Shown piece by piece: positions 16,934-23,898 of a stretch of DNA of 64,000 nucleotides. Positions within the stretch are counted from its first letter, which is position 1. Each line of letters starts with the position of its first letter. A program made the translations under genes and the position numbers. The stretch spans positions 339,747 through 403,746 of the forward strand of contig NZ_KQ948769.1 of NCBI RefSeq assembly GCF_001514205.1. The letters run 5' to 3'. This DNA is from Streptomyces griseoruber (GTDB lineage Bacteria > Actinomycetota > Actinomycetes > Streptomycetales > Streptomycetaceae). The notes under the pieces are model-generated. The model saw nothing but the letters and a program-made list of their open reading frames with translations, was not told the DNA's origin and made no database searches.

Positions 16934-18264
16934 AGGACCGGCACCCCGTTCGCGGCGTCGCAGTCCCCGACCGTGGCGAAGTACGCCGACAGCCAGTCCC
17001 GGCGGGCGTCCGCCCCCATCGAGGCCAGCCGCTCCCGGGCCGCCCTGCGCTCCGCCAGCCCGGCGCGCCGCTCCGCGTCGCCCCGCGCGTCCAACGCGTC
17101 GAAGTACGCCTCCGCCGGGCTCGCCGCGAGGTAGTGCTGCACGGCGTCGTCCGCCACGGTCACCCGCCGGGCCGGCTCCCCGCAGTCCCCGCGGTCCTGG
17201 AGCATCGTCACCGCCTCCCACGCGTACTGCGCCGGATCGGTCAGCCGCCCCCGCACCACCGACCGGCCGATCGGCGTGAGCATCGGCAGCTGCGCCTCCC
17301 CCGCGCGCGGCTCACCCACGCGGTCCTCGAACCGCACCGGCAGGTTCCGGACCCCCTCCAGCTTGCCGGTGATCCCCGACAGGGCCGCCGTGACCTGCGG
17401 CAACAGCTCGGCGTAGCGGGCGTTGACACAGATCTCAGGGGTGGTCGAGGTCGTGCACACCTGCGCGCGCTCGGCCGGGTTCGGGCGCCACAGGCCGTCC
17501 CCCGTCCGCACCAGCAGCACGCCCGCCGCGATCGCGGCCGCCAGCGGCACCAGGGCCGTCCACCGGCGCCGCGCCGCGTACGCCAGCACCGCGGCCGACG
17601 CGAGCCCCGCCACCCACACCGCCATCGCCCACGGCTGCCGGCCGATCGGCACCAGCCCCTCCGGCACCGCGAAAGCCGGGTTCAGGAAGCGCCCCGGGCC
17701 GGTGCCCGCCCGCCCCGACAGGCCCAGGACCACATAGCCGCCGAGCGCCAGCAGCGGGGCCGCGAACCGCCAGGGGACCAGCCGCCCCACGACCTGACCG
17801 GCCGGCACGACGGCCGCCAGCGCCACCACGTCCACCGGCAACAGATCCGCGTAGGGCCCGTCCCCCGTGGCGTACGGCCAGGTCGCGAGCAGCGCCCCGG
17901 CCGCCGCCAGCGCGTATCCGCCGGTCACCCACAGCGTGACCGGCAGCGCCGACGCCAGGAACCGCGCCAGCGGCCCGCGCACGGCCGTCCCCCACAGCTC
18001 CTCGGTGCGCCGCCGGCGTTCCCGCCCGCCCTGCCAGCAGCCCGCGGCCGCCCCGAGCGGCAGGACGAGCAGCAGCACACCGTGCAGCTCGGTCCGGGTC
18101 TCCGCCCAGCCGCCCTGCCAGCGGTCCGCCACGAAGCCCAGCACCACGGCCGGCAACAGGAAGGCCACGACCCCGGCGAACGGCGCGAAACCCCGCGCCG
18201 CCTCGGCCCGCAGCGGATGCGTCAGGACCGGCCGCAGCGCCGTCCTTTCCCGTACGAGGGTCAT
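16930..18264 (-). CDS. ABC transporter membrane protein with extracytoplasmic domain
   Basis: A 444-residue protein. The first 290 residues hold about eight hydrophobic segments (AGVVAFLLPAVVLGFVAD, LHGVLLLVLPLGAAAGC, VVALAAVVPAGQVVG and others). A soluble C-terminal domain of about 150 residues follows, with four Cys (CTTSTTPEIC, GDCGEP, GDCDAANG), probably outside the cell. ATG 18264 overlaps the ATPase stop in an ATGA. It resembles ABC-2 type exporter membrane subunits of actinobacteria, but the C-terminal domain is not one I recognise and may be a sensor. It works with the ATPase encoded just upstream. Confidence 0.83.
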   Translation of the reverse strand: MTLVRERTALRPVLTHPLRAEAARGFAPFAGVVAFLLPAVVLGFVADRWQGGWAETRTELHGVLLLVLPLGAAAGCWQGGRERRRRTEELWGTAVRGPLARFLASALPVTLWVTGGYALAAAGALLATWPYATGDGPYADLLPVDVVALAAVVPAGQVVGRLVPWRFAAPLLALGGYVVLGLSGRAGTGPGRFLNPAFAVPEGLVPIGRQPWAMAVWVAGLASAAVLAYAARRRWTALVPLAAAIAAGVLLVRTGDGLWRPNPAERAQVCTTSTTPEICVNARYAELLPQVTAALSGITGKLEGVRNLPVRFEDRVGEPRAGEAQLPMLTPIGRSVVRGRLTDPAQYAWEAVTMLQDRGDCGEPARRVTVADDAVQHYLAASPAEAYFDALDARGDAERRAGLAERRAARERLASMGADARRDWLSAYFATVGDCDAANGVPVL

Positions 18265-19025
18265 CGCGTCGCCTCCAGACCGGTGCGGTGGGCCCGCAGG
18301 GCGGCGGTGTAGCCGCGCTCGATGACGCTGTCCCCGACACCGGGCGCCTCGCCGAGCGCGCCGAGCGACTCCGGGGTCCCCCGATAGGCGACCCGCCCCT
18401 CGTCCAGCAGGGTGACCTCGGTGCAGGCGGCCGCCACGTCCTCCACCAGGTGGGTGGAGACGATCACGGTCGAGGTGGAGCCCAGCTCCCGCAGCAGTGC
18501 GCGCAACTCCACCCGCTGCTCCGGGTCGAGGCCCGCTGTCGGCTCGTCGAGCAGCAGCACGTCCGGGTCGTTGACGACGGCCTGCGCGATGCCGACCCGG
18601 CGGACCATGCCGCCGGACAGCGTCCGCAGCTTCGCGTCGATCCGGTCCCCGAGCCCCACCCGCTCGACGGCCCGCTCCACGGCGGCCGCGGTCCCGGCCA
18701 CCGGCATCTCCTTCAGCCACGCCACGTACGCGACGAACTCGCGCACCGTGAAGCCCGGGTAGTGGCCGAACTCCTGCGGCAGATAGCCGAGCCGGGCGCG
18801 GACCGCACCGCGCCGAGCGGGCTCGCCGACGTCCTCGCCGAGGATCTCCACCCGCCCGGCGTCCGGCCGCGCGACGGTGGCCAGCATCCGGATCAGGGAG
18901 GTCTTCCCGGCGCCGTTGGGGCCGAGCAGACCGTGCACCCCGACGCCGAGATCCAGATCCACGGCGTCCAGGGCGACGGTCCTGCGGTGCCGGACACGCA
19001 GTCCGCTCACCCGTATGGTGCTCAC
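18261..19025 (-). CDS. ABC transporter ATP-binding protein (exporter type)
   Basis: A 254-residue nucleotide-binding subunit. Walker A is GPNGAGKTSL near residue 40, the Q-loop region is YLPQEFGHYPGFTVREFV, the ABC signature is LSGGMVRRVG, Walker B is VLLLDEPTAGLD and the switch His is in IVSTHLVED. The GTG 19025 start has GGAG 10 bases upstream. In-frame ATGs 7 to 17 codons upstream sit in a short direct repeat (ATGAGCCGACCC twice) and are less likely. The class is that of ABC-2 exporters for lipids, peptides or antibiotics. It is cotranscribed with the sigma/anti-sigma pair upstream. Confidence 0.92.
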   Translation of the reverse strand: MSTIRVSGLRVRHRRTVALDAVDLDLGVGVHGLLGPNGAGKTSLIRMLATVARPDAGRVEILGEDVGEPARRGAVRARLGYLPQEFGHYPGFTVREFVAYVAWLKEMPVAGTAAAVERAVERVGLGDRIDAKLRTLSGGMVRRVGIAQAVVNDPDVLLLDEPTAGLDPEQRVELRALLRELGSTSTVIVSTHLVEDVAAACTEVTLLDEGRVAYRGTPESLGALGEAPGVGDSVIERGYTAALRAHRTGLEATR

Positions 19026-19090
19026 TTCACGATCTCCAGAGTTCATGGGTCGGCTCATGGGTCGGCTCATGCCGCGGCTCCTGGTGCGGC

Positions 19091-20008
19091 TCACTGCCGG
19101 TCCAGCCCGTCGTAGGCGGCGCGGCGGGCGGCCAGCACGGCGGCGCACAGCACGGCCGCGGCCGCCCACGCGCCCTGCGCGGGGGCCCCGTCCAGACAGC
19201 GCGAGAGCTGCTCGGCGAGCCGGGTGACCGGGGTGCCGCCGGGCGACGCCAGCACGGGGGCGAGGACGGCGGCCAGCCATCCGCCGCCGGTCACGGCCGT
19301 CGCCGTACGGCAGCCGACGTACCCGGACAGGGCGAGCGAGGCCAGGGTCAGCGCGAGGCCCGGCAGCAGCCAGGCCGCCGCGCCCGGGGCGCCGGAGGCG
19401 GGCAGGAGCAGGCCCGTCACGGTGAGCAGCGGCACGCTGACCCCGAGGACGGCGGCCGTCCGGGTCAGCGCCAGCCGCAGCCCCCCGGAGGGGGTGGCCG
19501 CCGCGATCTCGTGCAGCGGATCGGCGTACCGGCCGTAGGACACGGCGACCCCGGCCACGGGCACCACCGGCGCGAGGGCGAGCAGCAGGGGCCGTACACC
19601 GTCGACGTCCGCGCCGTACGCCAGGCCGAGCGCCCCCAGCGCGACCAGCACCACCGCGGGCAGCCAGCCCCCGCGCACGGCGGGCCCGGCGGCCCACAGG
19701 GCCCGTGCGAGGAACGAGGACCAGAGGCGGGCACGGGGGGCGGGCGGCACGGGCGCGGGCACGTCCTGCGGTACGGCCTCCCGCGCCCGCGTCTCGTTCA
19801 GCACGGCCTCCCGGACCTCCGCGAGGGCCAGGGCCGGCACCGGCAGCCGCCGTACCGCCCCCGAGACGCGCGCCGCGCACCCCCCGCACCGCTCCACATG
19901 GCTCTCCAGGGACCATGCGTCCGCCTCCGGGAGGGTGCCGTCGGCGTAGCGGGCGGCGAGGTCGTCGGACACGTGCCAGTGATCGTTTTTTGTCCGGCCG
20001 GTGCTCAT
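19091..20008 (-). CDS. Zinc-finger anti-sigma factor with multi-span membrane domain
   Basis: A 305-residue protein. The N-terminal 60 residues are a zf-HC2 anti-sigma domain: WHVSDDLAARYADGTLP followed by SLESHVERCGGCAARV, which is the HxxxCxxC zinc motif. A Pro-rich linker and about six membrane segments follow, rather than the usual single one. It should hold the adjoining ECF sigma factor inactive at the membrane. The ATG overlaps the sigma stop (ATGA), so the two are made in fixed ratio. The extended membrane part resembles an ABC-2 permease, which suggests that signal input comes from the transporter encoded downstream. Confidence 0.88.
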   Translation of the reverse strand: MSTGRTKNDHWHVSDDLAARYADGTLPEADAWSLESHVERCGGCAARVSGAVRRLPVPALALAEVREAVLNETRAREAVPQDVPAPVPPAPRARLWSSFLARALWAAGPAVRGGWLPAVVLVALGALGLAYGADVDGVRPLLLALAPVVPVAGVAVSYGRYADPLHEIAAATPSGGLRLALTRTAAVLGVSVPLLTVTGLLLPASGAPGAAAWLLPGLALTLASLALSGYVGCRTATAVTGGGWLAAVLAPVLASPGGTPVTRLAEQLSRCLDGAPAQGAWAAAAVLCAAVLAARRAAYDGLDRQ

Positions 20009-20610
20009 GCCAGGCCTCCCGAGGCCGGTGCGGTGCTCAACTGGGCCAGGGCCGCGCGCAGTTCCGCTCGCGCCCGCATGGCGCGGGTCTTGACCGTGCC
20101 CTCGGGGATACCGAGCAGCCGGGCCGCCTCCCGGGTGGTGAGCCCGTCGACGACGGTCGCGCGCAGCACCTCCCGCAGTTCGGGCGAGATCCGGTCCAGG
20201 GCGGTGCCGACGTCACCGAACTCCAGTCCGGCCAGCACCCGTTCCTCGGCCGACGGCGCCTCGGCGGAGCTGGTGGAGGTGTCGAGGGGAGCCGTCTCGA
20301 TCCGCCCGGCCCGCTCCTGCGCCCGCCGGGTGTCGACGAGCCGCCGGGCGGCGATGGTCCACAGCCAGCCGCCCGCCTCCCCGCCCCGGTGTGCGGCCGC
20401 CGACCGCCACACGGTCACGAAGGTGTCCTGAAGCACTTCCCGCGCCACCTCGGCATCCGCACACCGGCGCACGAGCCGGGCGTACACCCACCCGGCGTGC
20501 CGGTCGTACAGCGCGGCCAACGCCCTCGCGTCCCCGTCCGCCACGGCCCGCAGCAACGCCGCGTCCGTGTCGCTCTCCCCGTGGCCCCTCATGGGGCGGA
20601 ACAGTCTCAC
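20005..20610 (-). CDS. ECF-family RNA polymerase sigma factor
   Basis: A 201-residue sigma-70 family factor of the extracytoplasmic function group. Region 2 is seen as LAALYDRHAGWVYARLV through VLQDTFVTVWRSA, and region 4 as LDRISPELREVLRATVVDGL followed by the helix-turn-helix REAARLLGIPEGTVKTRA. The start is GTG 20610; an ATG six codons later is possible and the ribosome sites do not decide clearly. It is first gene of a five-gene overlapping operon with its anti-sigma and an ABC system. A GAAC...CGTC arrangement upstream (minus strand, 20645 to 20623) could be a self-controlled promoter. Confidence 0.93.
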   Translation of the reverse strand: MRLFRPMRGHGESDTDAALLRAVADGDARALAALYDRHAGWVYARLVRRCADAEVAREVLQDTFVTVWRSAAAHRGGEAGGWLWTIAARRLVDTRRAQERAGRIETAPLDTSTSSAEAPSAEERVLAGLEFGDVGTALDRISPELREVLRATVVDGLTTREAARLLGIPEGTVKTRAMRARAELRAALAQLSTAPASGGLA

Positions 20611-20807
20611 ACCCCGTCTATCGACGACGGTCCCGCGGCCGGTTCACGGGCGGGGGAGGGGCGTACGGGAGCGACCGTGTCCCGGCGCGGGGATCACGAG
20701 TTGGACGGGACGTGCACGAGAACGACGAGAACAGGGCGAGGGCGGTGACCCGCGGCGCCCGGACGGGATACGCCCACATCCCGGGCCGTACCCCTCTGAC
20801 AGCGGAG

Positions 20808-20844
20808 GCCCCGCAGCACCGGGCTCCGCGCGGTGCTGCGGGGC
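20808..20844. other. Long perfect hairpin in a gene-poor divergent spacer
   Basis: Arms 20808-20821 (GCCCCGCAGCACCG) and 20831-20844 pair over 14 bases with a 9-base loop. It lies in the 338-base spacer between the sigma gene (minus) and the small ORF/malQ unit (plus), where no upstream gene needs a terminator. The rest of the spacer (20611-20948) is GC-rich and I see no other gene in it. Confidence 0.6.
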
Positions 20845-20948
20845 GGCGGTGCGGCGGTGCCGCGGTGCACGGAGTGTCAGTCCTGAATGACGGAACGCGT
20901 GTGACGCGGTCGGGACGTCTGGCCTCGCGCCCGCTGGGTAGGCCTGCG

Positions 20949-21179
20949 ATGACCGATACCCCACCCCACGAGGAGCCCACCGTGATCGCGCCCGCCCCCT
21001 CCAAACGCCCGGCGGACCCCTCCGCCGACCCCCTCGAAGAGCCCCGCCTCCGCGCCTTCAGCGCCGAAGGCGCCTGCGCGGAGGCCCCGCTGACCAGTGA
21101 GCCCCCGTTGCCCGACGCCGAGCCCCTCACCAGCGAGCCGCCGCTCGCCGCCGTGGACACCGACACCACGAGGCCCTAG
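20949..21179 (+). CDS. Small Pro/Glu-rich protein directly upstream of malQ
   Basis: A 76-residue hypothetical protein. Third codon positions are nearly all G or C in this frame, a strong sign of coding in this genome. The sequence is acidic, proline-rich and probably disordered, with an internal repeat (LTSEPPLPDAEPLTSEPPL). The TAG stop abuts the ATG of malQ (TAGATG), so translation is probably coupled. The ribosome site is weak. I recognise no family; a leader role for malQ or an accessory role is equally possible. Confidence 0.6.
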   Translation: MTDTPPHEEPTVIAPAPSKRPADPSADPLEEPRLRAFSAEGACAEAPLTSEPPLPDAEPLTSEPPLAAVDTDTTRP

Positions 21180-23240
21180 ATGACCGCACCCCTCGGCGAG
21201 GAACTCGCCCGGCTCGCCGCGCTGCACGGTGTCGCCACCTCCTACCGGCCGGCCCCCGACCGCACGGTCACCGCCTCGCCCGCCGCCGTCACCCGCGCGC
21301 TCGCCGCGCTCGGCGTCGACGCGGACACCCCGCAGGCGGTGCGGGCCGCCCTCGACGTACGGGAGCGCGAGCTGGCCGCGCGCCTGCTGCCGCCGACGGT
21401 CGTGAGCTGGAGCGGCGGCCCGTGCGACGCGCTCGCCGCCCTCCCCGGAGGCACCCGGCTGCGCGTCGAGACCGAGCGGGGCGAGGTCCGCGACACCGCC
21501 GAAGGGCTGCCGGGCGGGGTGCACCGGCTGACGGCCACCACGCCCGACGGCCGCACCGCCCGCGTCCACCTGGTCGTGGCCCCGCCCCGGCTGCCCACGC
21601 CGCCGCACCGCTCGTACGGAATCCTCGTCCAGCTGTACTCCCTCCTCTCCCGCCGCTCCTGGGGCATGGGCGACCTCGGTGACCTCGGGGAGCTGGCCGA
21701 CTGGGCGGGACGGGTGCTCGGCGCCGGGTTCGTGCAGGTCAACCCGTTGCACGCGGCCGTACCGGGGGCGCCGACCGATCCGTCGCCGTACCGGCCGTCC
21801 TCGCGGCGCTTCCCCGACCCCGTGCATCTGCGCGTCGAGGAGGTGCCCGAGTACGCGTACGTCGAGGACCGCGCCGCGGCGGAGCGCGGGGCGCGGCTGC
21901 GGGAGGCCGTGCTGGAGAAGGGGGAGCTGATCGACCGGGACGCCGTGTGGGAGGCCAAGCGGCAGGCGCTGGAGCTGGTCGCCGCGGTGCCGCTCGGGCC
22001 CGGTCGGCGGGCCGCCTACTGCGACTTCCTCGCCGACCAGGGGCAGGCCCTGGAGGACCACGCCACCTGGTGCGCGCTCGCCGAGGTGCACGGGGCGCGG
22101 TGGAGCCACTGGCCGGAGGAGCTCAGGGACCCCCGCTCGGCCGGGACGGCCCGCGCCCGGCGCGAGCTGATGGACCGTGTCGACTTCCACTCCCGGCTCG
22201 CCTGGCTCACCGACACCCAGCTCACCGCCGCCCAGCGCACCGCGCGCGAGGCCGGGATGGGGATCGGGATCGTGCACGACCTCGCGGTCGGGGTGCACCC
22301 GTCCGGCGCGGACGCCTGGGCGCAGCAGGAGTACTTCGCCGCCGGGATGTCCGTCGGCGCCCCGCCGGACGCCTTCAACGCGCGCGGCCAGGACTGGGGC
22401 CTGCCGCCGTGGCGCCCCGACCGGCTCGCCGAGTCCGGCTACGCGCCGTACCGCCGCCTCCTGCGCGGCCTCTTCCGGTACGCCGGCGCCCTGCGCATCG
22501 ACCACGTCATGGGCCTGTTCCGGCTCTGGTGGGTCCCGCAGGGGGAGGCGCCGACCGAGGGCACGTACGTCCGCTACGACGCCGAGGCCATGCTCGCCGT
22601 CCTGGTGCTGGAGGCCTCGCGGGCGGGCGCGGTGGTGATCGGCGAGGACCTGGGCACCGTCGAACCGGGCGTCCGGGAGGCGCTGCGCGCCCGCGGGGTG
22701 CTCGGGACGTCCGTCCTGTGGTTCGAGCGGGACTGGGACGGCGACGGGCGCCCGCTGCCCCCGCAACGCTGGCGCGCCGACTGCCTCGCCACCGCCACCA
22801 CCCACGACCTGCCGTCCACCGCCGCCCGGCTCACCGGCGAGCACGTCGAACTGCGCGACCGCCTCGGCCTGCTCACCCGGCCCCTCGAGGAGGAGCGCGC
22901 GGAGGCCGCCGCCGACACGGCGGAGTGGCTGGCCCTGCTCACCCGCCTCGGGCTGCTCTCCGGAAGCGCGGGCGGCGGGGACCCCTCCTCCGAGGAGGCC
23001 GAGATCCAGGCCCTCCACCGCTTCCTGCTGCGCACCCCGGCCCGCATGATCGGCGTCTGGCTCCCGGACGGCGTGGGCGACCGCCGCCCGCAGAACCTGC
23101 CGGGCACCTGGGACCAGTACCCGAACTGGCGCCTGCCGATCGCCGACGGCCGGGGCCGCCCGATGCCCCTGGAGGACCTGGCAGCCGCACCCCGTCTGCA
23201 CACCCTCTTCGACGTCCTCCGGGAGGCCGCGCGGGACTGA
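21180..23240 (+). CDS. malQ: 4-alpha-glucanotransferase (amylomaltase)
   Basis: A 686-residue GH77 enzyme that transfers alpha-1,4-glucan segments in maltose, maltodextrin and glycogen metabolism in the cytosol. Conserved parts include YGILVQLYSLLSRRSWGMGD, QVNPLHA and SPYRPSSRRF. The nucleophile is in ALRIDHVMGLFRLWW (Asp near residue 439), the acid/base Glu in VVIGEDLGTV (near 487) and the third Asp in ATTHDLPSTA (near 541). About 140 N-terminal residues form the extra domain of the larger bacterial MalQ type. ATG 21180 directly follows the small upstream ORF. No maltose transporter or other glycogen gene is adjacent. Confidence 0.95.
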   Translation: MTAPLGEELARLAALHGVATSYRPAPDRTVTASPAAVTRALAALGVDADTPQAVRAALDVRERELAARLLPPTVVSWSGGPCDALAALPGGTRLRVETERGEVRDTAEGLPGGVHRLTATTPDGRTARVHLVVAPPRLPTPPHRSYGILVQLYSLLSRRSWGMGDLGDLGELADWAGRVLGAGFVQVNPLHAAVPGAPTDPSPYRPSSRRFPDPVHLRVEEVPEYAYVEDRAAAERGARLREAVLEKGELIDRDAVWEAKRQALELVAAVPLGPGRRAAYCDFLADQGQALEDHATWCALAEVHGARWSHWPEELRDPRSAGTARARRELMDRVDFHSRLAWLTDTQLTAAQRTAREAGMGIGIVHDLAVGVHPSGADAWAQQEYFAAGMSVGAPPDAFNARGQDWGLPPWRPDRLAESGYAPYRRLLRGLFRYAGALRIDHVMGLFRLWWVPQGEAPTEGTYVRYDAEAMLAVLVLEASRAGAVVIGEDLGTVEPGVREALRARGVLGTSVLWFERDWDGDGRPLPPQRWRADCLATATTHDLPSTAARLTGEHVELRDRLGLLTRPLEEERAEAAADTAEWLALLTRLGLLSGSAGGGDPSSEEAEIQALHRFLLRTPARMIGVWLPDGVGDRRPQNLPGTWDQYPNWRLPIADGRGRPMPLEDLAAAPRLHTLFDVLREAARD

Positions 23241-23288
23241 CGGACTCCCGTACGGCACCCCGGGCGCGCGGCCCCGCGAGGCGTTCGC

Positions 23289-23294
23289 TACTTT
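23289..23294 (+). promoter_or_regulatory. -10 element of a leaderless promoter
   Basis: TACTTT fits the TANNNT -10 consensus of the housekeeping sigma factor and ends 6 bases before the GTG at 23301. Transcription would therefore begin at the start codon. No ribosome site is present, in agreement. Confidence 0.6.
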
Positions 23295-23300
23295 TGCTCT

Positions 23301-23567
23301 GTGGACAAGAAGAACGCCCTGCGCGCCGGCGCCCTGGCTGCCGGTACGACGCTGATGATGCTGCTCATGTCGTCCCCCGCGCTCGCGCTGACCCGCGACG
23401 ACGGCGACGACCCCGGCACCGGCCTGAGCGTCGGCGCGACGCTGGGCCTCTATGTCGTGCTCCCGATCGTGATCTTCCTTGCCATCACCGGCCTGGTCAT
23501 GGTCCTCGACAAGTCCAACCCCGACCACCGCGTCTTCAAGCCGGGCAAGGCCAAGGCCAAGGCCTGA
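23301..23567 (+). CDS. Small membrane protein, leaderless
   Basis: An 88-residue protein with two hydrophobic segments: residues 8-30 (signal-like, ALAAGTTLMMLLMSSPALAL) and 47-70 (GLYVVLPIVIFLAITGLVMV). The C-terminus is basic (NPDHRVFKPGKAKAKA). The short part between (TRDDGDDPGTG) is acidic and predicted outside, which gives an exported hairpin or cleaved single-span protein. The GTG start has a -10 box 6 bases upstream and no ribosome site. I recognise it as a conserved Streptomyces small membrane protein but know no function. Confidence 0.85.
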   Translation: MDKKNALRAGALAAGTTLMMLLMSSPALALTRDDGDDPGTGLSVGATLGLYVVLPIVIFLAITGLVMVLDKSNPDHRVFKPGKAKAKA

Positions 23568-23605
23568 CCCTGCACCGCCCCTAGGCACCACACCACACCT
23601 GAGGC

Positions 23606-23658
23606 CGCCGCCCCCCCACCGACCGCGCATCGCACGCGACCGGGATACGGGGGCGGCG
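23606..23658 (+). terminator. Hairpin with T tail after the small membrane protein gene
   Basis: Arms 23606-23615 (CGCCGCCCCC) and 23649-23658 pair perfectly, followed by CCTTTT. The loop is long (33 bases) and may fold internally. It sits 39 bases after the stop of the 23301 gene. Confidence 0.55.
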
Positions 23659-23678
23659 CCTTTTGCGTGGGGGGAGAG

Positions 23679-23717
23679 AGCAGCAGCGTGCCGTCCCCCG
23701 TACGGCACGCTGCTGCT
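23679..23717 (+). other. 16-bp perfect hairpin upstream of the AfsR-like gene
   Basis: Arms 23679-23694 (AGCAGCAGCGTGCCGT) and 23702-23717 are perfectly complementary with a 7-base loop. It follows the previous hairpin by 20 bases and precedes a TTGACA (23759-23764) that may be the -35 of the regulator gene. It could be a second terminator or a regulatory structure. Confidence 0.7.
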
Positions 23718-23898
23718 TCGCGGGGCCGGGGAGGGCCGGCCGCCTCCTCGGTGCGGTGTTGACAGGGACACCATGGCGGGGGGAGATGGCCGGGAAGCTT
23801 GCGGGAATCTTGCTTCGCAGGTGGCCGGGTGGTTGGGTGACGCCCGGTGGGGAACGCGCGGTGGGCGCGGGGCGGGGCAGCGGGGCAGGGGAGACGGC

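Noticed and set aside
23773..23898. 42-codon N-terminal extension of the AfsR-like protein
   Set aside because: Gly/Arg-rich, outside the conserved domain, and within the region expected to be promoter (TTGACA at 23759).
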